Source: Ailurus styani (Eukaryota > Chordata > Mammalia > Carnivora > Ailuridae). From it: a stretch of 64,000 nucleotides of DNA. Shown here one piece after another: positions 23,165 through 33,394 of the stretch (position 1 is its first letter; each line of letters starts with the position of its first letter). The DNA is taken from positions 310,929 to 374,928 of the forward strand of contig LNAC01000688.1 of the NCBI GenBank assembly GCA_002007465.1. Direction: 5' to 3'. A program made the translations under genes and the position numbers. The notes beneath the pieces are model-generated. The model searched no databases and had not been told where the DNA came from. It saw only the letters and a program-made list of their open reading frames with translations.

Positions 23165-23165
23165 A

Positions 23166-23605
23166 CAGTATCCCATTGTGTGTATGTGTGTATATATACA
23201 TATATATACACCACATCTTCTTTATCCATTCAACTGTCGATGGATATCTGGGCTATATACACACACAATGGAATACTACACAACAACCAAAAAAATGAAA
23301 TCTTGCCATTTGCGACAACATGGATGGAACTAGAGGATATTATGGTAAGGGAAATAAGTCAGTCAGAGAAAGATATTTATCATATCATCTCACTCATCGG
23401 TGAAATCTAAGAAACAAACCAGGGGATCATGGGGGAAGGGATGGAAAAATAATACAAGACAAAAACAGAGAGGGAGACAAAGTATAAGGTACTCTTAATC
23501 ATGGGAAACAAACAGAGGGTTGCTGGAAGGGAGGGGATGGAGCGATAGGGTGACTAGGTGACGGACCTTAGGGAGAGCACATGATGTCTATCAGATGATC
23601 CAAGC
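23166..23605 (+). mobile_element. L1 3' fragment with inverted 5' segment
   Basis: About 23,166-23,253 is L1 in minus orientation (CCACATCTTCTTTATCCATTC, then GATGGATATCTGGGC). From about 23,254 it is plus orientation (ACAATGGAATACTACACAAC, ACATGGATGGAACTAGAGG, GAAATAAGTCAGTCAGAG, GAGGGTTGCTGGAAGGGAGG). This head-to-head order is the signature of twin priming. The two parts overlap slightly in L1 coordinates, leaving a TA/CA-rich inverted repeat at the junction. No poly-A is visible at the right end. Confidence 0.75.
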
Positions 23606-23609
23606 CATC

Positions 23610-24350
23610 TGAGTTTGAGTTGATAGTAAAAGAATCTAAAGATAATATGCTAAGGTGGAATCATAAGAGGAAGCAAGCTCATCTAGTTTCAAACCCTGAT
23701 CAGCCTTAAACATAGATTAACATATGTTAAGTGCTTGGTACAAAAAAGCCACTTACAAAAAAAAAGAAAAAACGGATTTCTCCTTTTTACAGCTCAGACA
23801 ACATATTTGAATTAAAATAGGCCTTTCCAAAATGAGCCAACAATTATTAAGAAACATCAAATTGGTCCCTTTGACACATTTCTGGGTGACATAAAGGGCA
23901 AGAGTTTCTCAGTATCTCATATTATTCCAATTAAAGCTTGTAAAATATGTTTAAATATGAATAGCACACTAAATGCTAAGTGATAATAGCACTAGCAATG
24001 TTTTAGAGTTCTGAACAGCATTTACATTAAATGGGAAGAGAGCTAATGTTTGTAAGAGACAAGAGAACATGTGAATTTCATCATAGCCAGAAATGTGGGC
24101 ATGTTTTTAAATCCATAAAATCTACCTTATTGATTATGTAATTTTAGGTTTTCTACAATCTTCCTAATCTTCGACCACTCATCTGTCTTAGATTGAGAGA
24201 GGTGTTTTAAAGTGCTCTATTGAGTTTTTATTTCCGGTTGTTCTCTAGGAATTTTTGTTTTATGAAAGCTGTTGCTTGTTAATTGGATGCATTAATATGA
24301 ATAACTGGTATTTCCTTATGGTAAATTTTAGGCTTAAATATTATGAAGTG
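23610..24350. other. Unassigned AT-rich stretch
   Basis: A-rich sequence with no recognisable gene or confident repeat. Confidence 0.45.
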
Positions 24351-24439
24351 TTCTTTCTTTCTTTCTTCTTTCTTTCTTTCTCTTCCTCTCTCTTTTTTCC
24401 TTCCTTCCTTCCTTCCTTCCTTCCTTCCTTCCTTCCTTC
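24351..24439. repeat. (TTTC)n/(TTCC)n pyrimidine array
   Basis: TTTC-rich units give way to a clean CCTT array of about ten units (24,399-24,439). Complementary in type to the purine array at 6.7 kb. Confidence 0.95.
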
Positions 24440-24642
24440 ACACTCACTGGTCTTAATTCTATTGTGATAGATAATCAATAATGTTACTCCCCTTTTTTCT
24501 TTTCTGTGTTTACCTGTTATATTTTTCTTAGTTTTTTCTTTACCTTATGAATTCTTCTTTATTTTTTCCTCTCCACTGAATATTGTTAGATTTTGTTTTG
24601 TTAGTCAAAATAAATTTTTTACCTTATTATTTTATAAGTGAG

Positions 24643-24697
24643 TTATATATATGTTATATATATGCTATATACATATATATATATATGTTATATTTAT
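24643..24697. repeat. TA-rich low-complexity repeat
   Basis: Alternating TATATATATG blocks with GTTATATATATGC breaks. Self-complementary over much of its length. Confidence 0.85.
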
Positions 24698-24699
24698 AA

Positions 24700-25690
24700 A
24701 GGAGTAGAATCCCCTTCATTCTTTCAAATAGTTTTACGTGATGTATTGTGTGTGTGTGTATCATTTATATAATCTTCCACTAGGCAGTCTGTGTGTACTC
24801 AATTTTGATGTAATGTTCTATATTAAAAAGGCTTTGGTTTTTATTTTCTTCTAGTCACTTTTGTATGTAATTCTATTGAATAGTATTCCCTCTCTCTCAT
24901 GCATTAAGAACTTTTCAAGAAACCCCTAGCTATCTCTTCTTGAAGTTATAGTTCCACATAGAATCACATGCCTAATTCTAAATGAAAACTAGCAAGTGGA
25001 TTATGTGTGAATTTTTTTTCTTTTTCCTACTGAGTTTATCCAAAGAGTCAAGCATTTCAATGTTCTTTGAACAATATGAATCGTAAGTATTGGTGGTACA
25101 AACAAACCAATCCATAGTCTGTTAGGAAGACTTAAAGGGATGTCAATGTTGAGTGAAGTCAACACACAGTCCTGTTAGGCAGTCCTTGGAGGACCTGTAT
25201 CAGTTGGTGAAGGGTTCTGCTCTTTGCTATGTGACAATATTTCTTCATCTGTCACTAGGAGAGCAGTATTTAGGTTGTTTCTTTTCCATAAAGCAATTTA
25301 AACAATTTACAATAAAAGACATGAGTTTTTCTTCAATTTCTATTTCTAGCTCTTTGTAGTGAGAATTTTCTCATGCTTGATAGAGTAGGTCTCTGTCTCA
25401 CAGAGTGGAAGTGAGAAAGGAAAGATTGTAATTACCAGTGACAACAGATAGTCTCCCTGGAGAAACATCAGTCAGACCATATCCATGGAATTCCTTGAAT
25501 CTTTCTTGGTCGTCATCCCTGTGAGCTCTGATCAGAAGTTGGAGCTACATGTGGGAAATAGATGATTATATTTTAATATTATCTCGAGAAGATAATAAAC
25601 AGGTATAATCAGAAAAATTTACTTACTGCATTATATAAACCCTATTAATTGATCTGTGCCCTGGCAAGAAGAGAATTTTCTTAACCTTTG
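24700..25690. other. Unassigned non-coding stretch
   Basis: A 68-codon plus frame (25,153-25,359) shows no recognisable family. There is a short GT run at about 24,750-24,760. Confidence 0.45.
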
Positions 25691-25707
25691 GTAAATAGCT
25701 TCCCTAA

Positions 25708-26304
25708 GGAACCCTCCTACACTGTTGGTGGGAATGCAAGCTGGTGCAGCCATTCTGGGAAACAGCATGGAGGTTCCTCAAAAAGTTGAAAATAGAGCTA
25801 CCCTATGATCCAGCAATCACACTAGTGGGTATTCACCCTAAAGATACAAAGGTAGTGGTCCTCAGGGGCACGTGCACCCAAATGTTTATAGCAGCAATGT
25901 CCACAGTAGCCAAACTATGGAAAGAACCTAGATGTCCATCAACAGATGAATGGATAAAGAAGAAGTGGTATATATATACAATGGAATACTATGCAGCCAT
26001 CAAAAGAAACAGAATCTTGCCATTGGCAACGATGTGGATGGAACTAGAGGGTTTTATGCTGAGCGAAATAAGTCAATCAGAGAAAGATAATTATCATATG
26101 ATCTCTCTGATATGAGGAACTTGAGGGGCAGGGTGGGGGGTCATGGGGGGTAGAGGGTCACTGGGGGGGGTGGGAGGGTAGGGATAGGGTTGATGGCTTA
26201 TGGACATTGGGGAGGGTTTGTGCTATGGTGAGTGCTGTGAAAGGTATAAGTCTGATGATTCAGAGACCTGTACCCCTGGGGCAAAGAATAAAAAAATTAA
26301 AAAA
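25708..26304 (+). mobile_element. 5'-truncated L1 insertion (plus) with TSD
   Basis: It starts in the last part of ORF2 (GAACCCTCCTACACTGTTGG) and runs through the 3' UTR to GGGCAAAGAATAAAAAAATT and an A-rich tail. The open frame 25,744-26,115 encodes the ORF2 C-terminus ([19 protein letters not shown], then a MEYYAAIKRN stretch), lacking the usual cysteine-rich segment because of truncation. TSDs AAATAGCTTCCCTAA (25,693-25,707) and AAATAGTTTCCCTAA (26,305-26,319) differ at one base. It is a dead-on-arrival copy of about 0.6 kb. Confidence 0.97.
26124..26190 (+). other. G-rich tract with G-quadruplex potential in L1 3' UTR
   Basis: Multiple runs of three to eight G (GGGG, GGG, GGGGGG, GGGGGG, GGG, GGGGGGGG, GGG) within about 65 bp. 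L1 3' UTRs are known to carry such tracts. The inverted counterpart lies at about 33,330-33,359. Confidence 0.85.
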
Positions 26305-26319
26305 AAATAGTTTCCCTAA

Positions 26320-27780
26320 AATAAGTGTCTATTATAGGAGACAAGTAATCAGATAAATACTTAGGAACTCCAGCATTGTATGCAATGGCCATAAAGAAAA
26401 AAGGGCTTAGACAATGAAGTCACCATTATAGTATTATTTAAATAATAATATATGTAATACATGTAATTATATGGGTTTATACACACACACACACACACAA
26501 TAGCTAATTAGCTGGCTAGGTGGTTAGAGACCAAATGGAATTCAATGTAGTCATAATGAATAAATGGGGTTTTTCATTTTCTGACATGAAAAATAATTTA
26601 TACTACTTATATGTAATAAAATTAGGTTCCAATATGACCTTATTTCTTTTCTTTTCAACCTTCCTTATATCTTACTCTTTACAAAGTTTAGAAAATTTTG
26701 GAAGGATTCATATAACTGTATGTATCTAGATAGTGAGATTATAAGTAATTTCTATCTAAATCTCCTTTTTTCACTTAATAAATTGTTTGAATAATCTTGG
26801 TTTAGTCATGACTCATCAATCTGTAGATAACTTTTTCTCTTTAAGTTTCTAATCTAAATTCCACTGACTTCTCTTTTGCTTATATACAAGTTTAGTCCCC
26901 TAAACTGACCTCTGATTAGTTTAGAAACACTAAGATGTGTACTACAGACAAACATCCTTTAACCAAACCTTCCTTTTCCTCTAGCTATCATCTCACCAGA
27001 CTGGATGCCAGTGAGAATTTCTGTTTTTTCTAGTTATCACCTTCTCCTGGACATAAACTGTGTAACACACATCTGCAAGGCACCACTTCTCCCACAGGCA
27101 TCACCACTGCTTTATCTGATACAATAGTATCTCATCAGACATCACTGTATTTCATCCACTGGGCATGACAATATCCACTTGATGCTACCACCTCCTTCCT
27201 GGGGTTTCATTTTGTCTGATGGATACTTTCTTCTTTCTGCTGAGTGTTATCACTCATGCACTGGCAAAGCAATCTCATCTATGGCTAAGAAAGACAGAAT
27301 GAGACTGAGACTGTATATGTATACACATGAATATTACCCTCTGTTAGAAAGATCCAAAGAAGATTTTGCTTCTCTATAAATAATACTGATATTGGCAAAG
27401 GAGCTTTATTAATTTCTATTTCGTGTTGCATCACCCTATATAATACTTAGACCTGCGTATAGTTAGGTTAAGTTCCACATCAAGCAGTAGAAAACATGTT
27501 TTCCTCAAGACCTTTACTCCCACTTGGTTGTTGATCTTGTTTATAGGTCACATTCTGTCTTTCCCAAGGTAGGACCTCCTGGCAGGGTACTCTTTAGTAA
27601 ATGGACTTTTGATGGGCCACCACTCCACCTCATCTCCATGACTCCTCAGTTCCACCAGATTCACCTTGGATATACACTAGTCATAACTGAGATTTAGTGC
27701 CATGTCTTTACTATGTATGTTTAAGACAAAATGAATAATTAATAAAAATTAAGAGATTTTATTTTCTAATTTCTTTATTT
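26320..27780. other. Unassigned stretch with (CA)n
   Basis: A (CA)n run lies at 26,481-26,499. About 26,580-26,840 looks like weak old L1 sequence. Around 26,940-27,200 a CATC-rich segment repeats CTCATCAGACATCAC-like words. The 66-codon plus frame at 27,179-27,379 has no recognisable similarity. Confidence 0.45.
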
Positions 27781-27789
27781 TGTATACTT

Positions 27790-27969
27790 CATTTTTAAGA
27801 TTTTTTATTTATTTGAGAGAAAGAGCATGCATATGAGTGGGGGGAGAAGCAAAGGGAGAGGGAGAAACAAACTCCCCACTGAGCAGAGACCAGGCTTGAT
27901 CCCTGGATCCCTAGATCATGACCTGAGCTAAAGGCAAATGCTTAAGCAACTGAGCCACTCAGCTGTCCC
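27790..27969 (-). mobile_element. Can-SINE, diverged (minus)
   Basis: TTTATTTGAGAGAAAGAGC, GATCATGACCTGAGC and a degraded head CTGAGCCACTCAGCTGTCCC. Short TSD TGTATACTT at 27,781-27,789 and 27,970-27,978. Confidence 0.92.
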
Positions 27970-28099
27970 TGTATACTTTATAAGCCTATTCCACCAGTTT
28001 TTACATGACTTGTGTTTTTTGACCTCTGTGCATTTGATCAACTTGTCCCATTTACTTCAAATTATATGTTTTCTTTCTTAGTTCTTCACATTTTGTGTG

Positions 28100-28212
28100 T
28101 CTTCCACATATGACCCACATTCCAGGTTAGCTTTATATTTAGGAACCATGCCTTATCTTTGGAAGAGCAAACATCTGTAGTAAGTGCTCAAAACACGTAT
28201 TTATAAGTGAAA
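28100..28212 (+). repeat. Possible L2 3' end (plus)
   Basis: GGAACCATGCCTTATCTTTGG then AGTAAGTGCTCAAAACACG resembles the L2 3' terminus ('agtaggtgctcaataaat'). Confidence 0.4.
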
Positions 28213-28458
28213 TTTTAATCCATTATTATGTGCAATTCATTACACTGGACACTAGGATAATTCCTTACTTATCTGTTAAACAATTGTCAAAATTCAATCG
28301 AATATATAAACTAGTCTATAGTGTATGTATTATATTGACAAGAAAATTGGATGATTTTAATTCATATACTCACATAAGCAGAAATGGCTCCGTTAATTAT
28401 AATTTATTGTTTTAAATTTTAAGGTGTCTTATTCCAAGTATTAAAAAGATATCAGTCT

Positions 28459-28664
28459 AGGGCGCCTGGGTGGCTCAGTCAGTCAGTTAAGCAGTTACAG
28501 AAACAGGGCATGAAGTCAGTTAAGCCACTGCCTTCGGCTCAGGTCATGATCCCAGGCTCACTGCTCGGCAGACAGTCTGCTTTTCCCTCCCCCTGTGCCT
28601 GCTGCTCTGCCTACTTGTGCTCTCTCTCTCTCTCTTTCTGTCAAATAAATAAATAAAATATTTT
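28459..28664 (+). mobile_element. Can-SINE with internal duplication (plus), perfect 18 bp TSD
   Basis: Head GGGCGCCTGGGTGGCTCAGTC is followed by an extra segment at about 28,479-28,523 in which CAGTTAAGC/TCAGTTAAGCC recurs, before the normal CACTGCCTTCGGCTC continues. The usual 'gatcgagcccc' region is shortened downstream. TSD TTAAAAAGATATCAGTCT is identical at 28,441-28,458 and 28,665-28,682. Confidence 0.97.
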
Positions 28665-28682
28665 TTAAAAAGATATCAGTCT

Positions 28683-29328
28683 TGAGTTATGAATAAAATT
28701 AAATATAACTTATTGAATAGGAGGAGCAAATACTGAAACTATAAATTTCATGTATGTAACTAAATATTTTCCATTGTGCAAATGATGGGAATCTTATATG
28801 AAAAAAATGTAATAAGCTATATAATATTAAAATAAATTGATTAATAAAAAAAGTATAACACTTTGAAGACAACCACACTAAAATAAGGGTATTCCCAGCA
28901 CATGTAAGGAACCACAAGGGGAACAGTACGGCAAGAATAGGATGAGCCAATGCAGGAGTTAGAAAGTGAAGTTATAGGAAAGGAAGGAAAAATAACTGGG
29001 GGCAGGTGAAAAGTTGAGTCCTTAGAGTGTCTGAGCAGAGGAATGACATTATTCAACCTACACTTGAAAAGGTGCTTTGGCTAATATGTTGAGATTGTCT
29101 GTAAGACATTGACTCTGGAAAGACACCATAGCTGGTTCTTACAATGAGTCAGGTAGGGAATGGTAGTATGAACAAAGAAACACAGAAAAGATTGCCATTC
29201 TTATCTGCTACACTTTCCTCACTCTTAACATTTAATACTTGATTCTACCATCTTTGTTTCTGTCAGGTGTGTTACTTTCTTCTGCTCCTATTTTGCCTGC
29301 TACTTTCTTGGTTAATGGCTTAATCAGG
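28683..29328. other. Unassigned stretch, part resembling an ancient repeat
   Basis: GTCTGAGCAGAGGAATGACATTATTC and AAGGTGCTTTGGC at about 29,028-29,085 recall a widespread old repeat ('gagcaggggagtgacatgatc...cactctggc'), family not resolved. Overlapping minus-strand frames at 28,699-29,056 are not supportable as genes. Confidence 0.4.
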
Positions 29329-29348
29329 TAGATGATAGATAGATAGAT

Positions 29349-29392
<44 letters not shown>

Positions 29393-29393
29393 T
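29329..29393. repeat. (GATA)n short tandem repeat
   Basis: About 14 TAGA units with an early GATGATAGAT interruption. Confidence 0.95.
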
Positions 29394-29399
29394 AGACTA

Positions 29400-29605
29400 T
29401 AATTTACTTAATAAAAACCTATTTATGGACACCAGCTATTTCCAGTATTTTGCATTTGTACATAATGCTGAAGTGAGCATCTTTATAAATACATATTTTC
29501 AAAAAGTGCTGGCATATCTGTAGAATACATCTGTGAAGGGAGATGTTGGATCAAAGTACATGTGAATTTGTGATTTGATTGCATGTTTGTTTCATTTCTG
29601 GTTTT
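29400..29605 (-). mobile_element. Old L1M fragment (minus)
   Basis: CAGCTATTTCCAGTATTTTGC, CATAATGCTGAAGTGAGCATC and GGAGATGTTGGATCAAAG correspond to the inverted L1 3' region ('gctattgtgaataatgctgc ... tgctgggtca'). Confidence 0.65.
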
Positions 29606-29615
29606 TGTTTATTTG

Positions 29616-29800
29616 TTTTTATTTATTTATTTGGGAGAGAGAGACAGAGAGACAGAAAGCACAAGTGGGGAGGAGAGAGAGAAGCAGGTTACTGATTGAG
29701 CAGGGAACCCGAAGTGGAACTCGATCCCAGGACCCTGGGATCATGACCTGAGCTGTAAAGGCAGTTGCTTAACTGACTGAGCCACCCAGGGGGAGTCACC
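29616..29800 (-). mobile_element. Can-SINE (minus)
   Basis: TTTATTTATTTGGGAGAGAG, GATCATGACCTGAGC, inverted head GACTGAGCCACCCAGGGGGAG with an atypical GGGGGAGTCACCCC end. TTATTTGTTTTT-like sequence flanks both sides but the TSD limits are blurred. Confidence 0.93.
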
Positions 29801-29821
29801 CCTATTTGTTTGTTTTGATTC

Positions 29822-30050
29822 TGTTAAAGCAATAAACATTTACTGTCCTGCAGTTTCTTTAGGGTAGAATTTTGGAATGTATCTAGCATAGGAACTCACA
29901 CGAAAATTGCAGTAATAATGTTGGCCAGAGCTGTAGTCCTCTGACAACTTGACTGGGACTGGAAGGTCTGCTTTCAGTACAATTTGGTCATATGACTGCT
30001 GGTAGGAGATCACAGTCTGTCCGACATGGACTGCAGGGACTGCTTCTGTG
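29822..30050 (-). mobile_element. MLT1-like MaLR LTR (minus)
   Basis: On the minus strand, CAAGTTGTCAGAGGACTACAG, CTGGCCAACATTATTACTGC and a terminus like 'gacagtaaatgtttattgctttaacag' follow the MLT1 3' half. The 90-codon minus frame at 29,840-30,112 (ends KETAGQ) lies over it and is not a gene. Confidence 0.6.
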
Positions 30051-30440
30051 TTATCAGCTAGGTCCCCCAGTGCAAATGATCCAAGAGAGCAAGACAGAAG
30101 CTGCAGTGCCATTTATGATGCATGGAGTTACCATATTTGATGTTCTTCATTTCTTTGCATAGATCCAGATTTCCATTTCATACCATTTCCCTCTGCTTAA
30201 AGGATGTTCTATACCTTTTTTTTTTTAAGTTAGGACTTAATATTAATGAATTCTTTCAACTTTAATGTCATTATTCTATTTGCACTTTTTAAAGACCCTT
30301 TCACCGAGCAGAATTCTGGGTTGATAGCACTTCGTTTCAGTACTTAAAAGATGGTGCTCCACTATCTTCTTGCTTGCACTATTTCAGTAAGAAATCTGAC
30401 ATTATCCTTACTTTTATTCCTCTGAAAGTAACATGTTGTC

Positions 30441-30622
30441 TTTTTTTTTTTTAAGATTTTATTTATTTATTTGTCAGAGAAAGAGAGAAAAAGAGCACAA
30501 CCAGAGGGAATGGCAGGCCGAGGGAGAAGCAGGAGCCCGGTGCAGAACTTGACCCCAGGACGATGGGATCATGACCTGAGCGAAAGGCAGATGCTTAAGG
30601 ACTGAGAAACCCAGGCATCCAA
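30441..30622 (-). mobile_element. Can-SINE (minus), inner of a nested pair
   Basis: TTAAGATTTTATTTATTTATTTG, GATCATGACCTGAGC and a degraded inverted head GAGAAACCCAGGCATCC. TSDs GAAAGTAACATGTTGTC (30,424-30,440) and GGAAGTAACATGTTTTC (30,623-30,639), two mismatches. Confidence 0.93.
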
Positions 30623-30645
30623 GGAAGTAACATGTTTTCTTTTCT

Positions 30646-30837
30646 TTTCTTTTAAGATTTTTTATTTATTTAGTTGACAGAGAGAGATTATAAGTAGGCA
30701 GAGAGGCAGACAGGGAGAGGAGGAAGGAGGCTTCCTGCTGAGCAGGGATCCTGATGCAGGACTTGATCCCAGGACCTTGAGATCATGACCTGAGCTGAAA
30801 GCAGAGGCTTTAACCCAGTGAGCCACCCTGGCGCCCC
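30646..30837 (-). mobile_element. Can-SINE (minus), inserted at the neighbour's TSD
   Basis: TTATTTATTTAGTTGACAGAG, GATCATGACCTGAGC, inverted head GAGCCACCCTGGCGCCCC. TSD ACATGTTTTCTTTTCT is identical at 30,630-30,645 and 30,838-30,853. Its left copy lies within the right TSD of the preceding SINE, so this is the later event. Confidence 0.97.
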
Positions 30838-32019
30838 ACATGTTTTCTTTTCTGTGATAACTTTTATGATTTTTCTTTTTCTCACTTGTTATAATCAATT
30901 TGATTTGGGTGCAGTCTTTTTCATGTTTCTGAGCTTGTGGGGTTTTTTGTGAGCTTGTGTTTTTTTTAAGCTACTTAGATTTATGAACATATGAAACACA
31001 ATTATATAACTTTATAAAATGTCACTGTTGGCTAAACCTGACATCTATGTCAGTTCAGTGTTTCTTCCAGTTGATTACTTGTTTTCTTCATTATGGGTCA
31101 TATCTTCTTGTTATTTTGAATGTCTGATCATCTTTTCTTTGATGCCAGATATTGTGAATTTTAACTTGTTGAGTGCTGTATGTTTTTGTATTCCTATAAA
31201 TCCTGAGCTTCTTCCAGGTATGCAGTCAATTTATTTGGAAACAGTTGGATTCTTTTGACTTTGCTTTTACAATTTGTTAGGTGGAAACTAGAGCAGTAGT
31301 CAGTGTAAGGGTAATTCTTTCTCATGACTCAGGTGAGACCCTCCTGTGTGCTCTACTTCATGCCCTGTGATGCATGAGATTTTTCCATTCCAGCTTGCAG
31401 AAACTGAGTCTGTTCGTGGTTCTATGCCACGTGTGATACTCTATCCTCTAATGCACTGGGGTGGATCTTGTTATGGTCTCAGGTACTCTCAGACATATGT
31501 GTGGAGTGTTACTCAGCTAAAGATATGGTGAAGGGACTCTGCAGTGTCTGAAGATTTCTCTCAATAAAACTCTTCTTCTCAGTACTTTGTCCTAAAAAAC
31601 CTAACTGTCTTGGTATCCCTAGATTCTCAGATCCATATTCTCAGCTGAGGGGGTCTTCTGGGCTCTGCCTGGGGTCCCTGTTTGTGCCATGCCCTGGAAA
31701 ATCTCATTACAATTAGTTTTGTAGGGACAATCACAGAGTGTACCTGATTTACTTCCCTTCTCTCACTGATCACTGGCCTTCACTGACTGATGCCCTACTG
31801 TGTGTCCTGAAAAATGTATTTTCATATATTTTATTCATTTTTTGGATTGTCTCAGTGAGGAGAGTAAACCTGGTTCTTATTAATCCATCTTGGACTGAAG
31901 CGATCTTCATCATTTCTTGCTTAAATTTTCAATGTCATTCTAACGTCATTCTAATTGATTTCCTTCCTCCTCTATTCTACTATCTATTCTAAACCAATGT
32001 AAGTGGTCACCATTTCAAA

Positions 32020-32445
32020 ACACAAAACTTATGTCATGACATGTAAACTTAAAACCATGCAAAGGCTCCCAGTTCTTTCAAAATAAAATTCAAAGTCTAG
32101 TATATAATGCATGCAAATGTTCAGACTACACTTACCTTCCCAGAATCACCACACTGATGCCTGTGTGAATCCCACTGAAAAAACTGAAATATCAGCATAT
32201 CGTGCTGAATCTTCTCTTTAGCTTCTTTTTGCCTGGAAATTTCTTTTCCTTTCTCTTGCTGATTCCTACATATTGTTCAAATAGCCGTGGGATCAATTTA
32301 TCAACAAATTTACAATCTAATCTGATAGTTGTTCTTCAGGTCTTCTCTGCACCTGGCATAATGTTTTGTTCATTGCAGATACTTCATAAATCTATAAATG
32401 TTTGATGACTGAGTGGATTGATAATGAAATGAATGAATGAATAAA
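32020..32445 (+). mobile_element. L2 LINE 3' end (plus)
   Basis: TAAAACCATGCAAAGGCTCCC, TTCAAAGTCTAGTATATAATG, TTCTTTTTGCCTGGAAATTTC, TCTGCACCTGGCATAATG and a terminal GAATGAATGAAT match the L2 3' order ('...tgcctggaacg ... cctggcacatag ... gaatgaatga'). Confidence 0.7.
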
Positions 32446-32449
32446 ATGA

Positions 32450-32779
32450 GATTTGAGAAGTTTAGTCATGAAATGTGTTATAAATTGAGTAAAGGAAAAG
32501 AATGCAGACTGCCAATGTCTTCAGAGACATATTGAATTCCAGGCATGTAACATCCATCATTTCTGTCTCAGAAGGAAAATAATTAGTGGTGCATCCACTT
32601 CTTTTAATCAGTGGTTCAACTTTGATGTTTATGTGGCAATGCCTTCTGGTCAGAGAGCAACACTTACTAACTTTTCTCCAAATAAACAGAGCATGGGATT
32701 TAATTGGGAATAGCTCATTTAAAGGACAGGAAAATGTGTTGGTTTCATTTTTATAGTTTCAGTCAAAGAACATAAAATA
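32450..32779. other. Unassigned non-coding stretch
   Basis: No gene or repeat recognised. Confidence 0.4.
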
Positions 32780-33020
32780 GCAAAGATTGATGCTAAGCTG
32801 TGGGATCAGACTGCATAGGTTCAAGTCTCCATTGTATACCTAATTTTTATGTGACTTTGGATGTTGCCTACCTCTCTTGATTCATTCTCTGCCACAAACC
32901 AATTTGTACCCTACTTTACAACTGTTTGAAATGAAAGGTGATATATATTTAATTTCATAGAAATATTATAAAATTTAAATAGAATAATACCTGCAATGTA
33001 CTTGGCCCAGTGTGGCAAAC
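32780..33020 (+). repeat. MIR SINE (plus)
   Basis: GCTAAGCTGTGGGATCAGACTGC, AGGTTCAAGTCTCC, TATGTGACTTTGGATG and AATAATACCTGCAATGTACTTGGCC follow the full MIR order. Confidence 0.7.
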
Positions 33021-33200
33021 TGAACAATCAGAAAACATTAGCTAAAATCATTTTGTTACAACTCTATGTGGTGTCAGGAAGACAGGAATTTATATTTACA
33101 CCACACAGATTCACCCTCAGACCTCTGAAGTCTCAACTCAGCAATAAATGGAAGCGTTTAATTTTCTGTAAAAGTTTTAAAAATTGCCCTGTCAGGGCTT

Positions 33201-33216
33201 TCAGGGTAACAATCTT
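33201..33216. repeat. Left TSD of the twin-primed L1
   Basis: TCAGGGTAACAATCTT, identical to 35,071-35,086. The filled site would read AATCTT/AAAGAC, so the nicked strand is GTCTTT/AAGATT, close to the L1 endonuclease preference TTTT/AA. Confidence 0.97.
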
Positions 33217-33394
33217 TTTTTTTATTATTATTATTCTTTGCCCCAGGGGTACAGGTCTGTGAATCATCAGGCTTACATCTTTCACAGCATTCACCAAAGC
33301 ACGAACCCTCCCCAATGTCCATAACCCATCCACCCTATCCCTACCCTCCCACCCCCCAGTAACCCTCAGTTTGTTTTGTGAGATTAGGAGTCTC

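Larger units (their letters stand above)
30120..31990 (-). mobile_element. Old L1M/L1ME 3' region (minus), with two nested SINEs
   Basis: Blocks in inverted L1ME order: TTGATGTTCTTCATTTCTTTG, AATTCTGGGTTGATAGCAC, AAGATGGTGCTCCACTATCT, CTTGCTTGCACTATTTCAG, AGAAATCTGACATTATCC, CATGTTTCTGAGCTTGTGG, and ATATTGTGAATTTTAACTTG further on. The family match is clear up to about 31.3 kb and weaker to about 31,990. Confidence 0.6.

Noticed and set aside
25744..26115. 123-codon frame with WRFLKKLK motif as a possible gene
   Set aside because: It is the C-terminal end of L1 ORF2 in a 5'-truncated insertion, recorded as a mobile element.
29840..30112. 90-codon minus-strand frame beginning MALQLLSCSLGSFALGDL
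   Set aside because: The reading looks protein-like but most of its DNA aligns with the 3' half of an MLT1-type LTR in minus orientation.
30424..30853. CRISPR-like array from evenly spaced repeats
   Set aside because: The regular spacing comes from two SINEs and their TSDs in a mammalian genome. No CRISPR array is present anywhere in the window.
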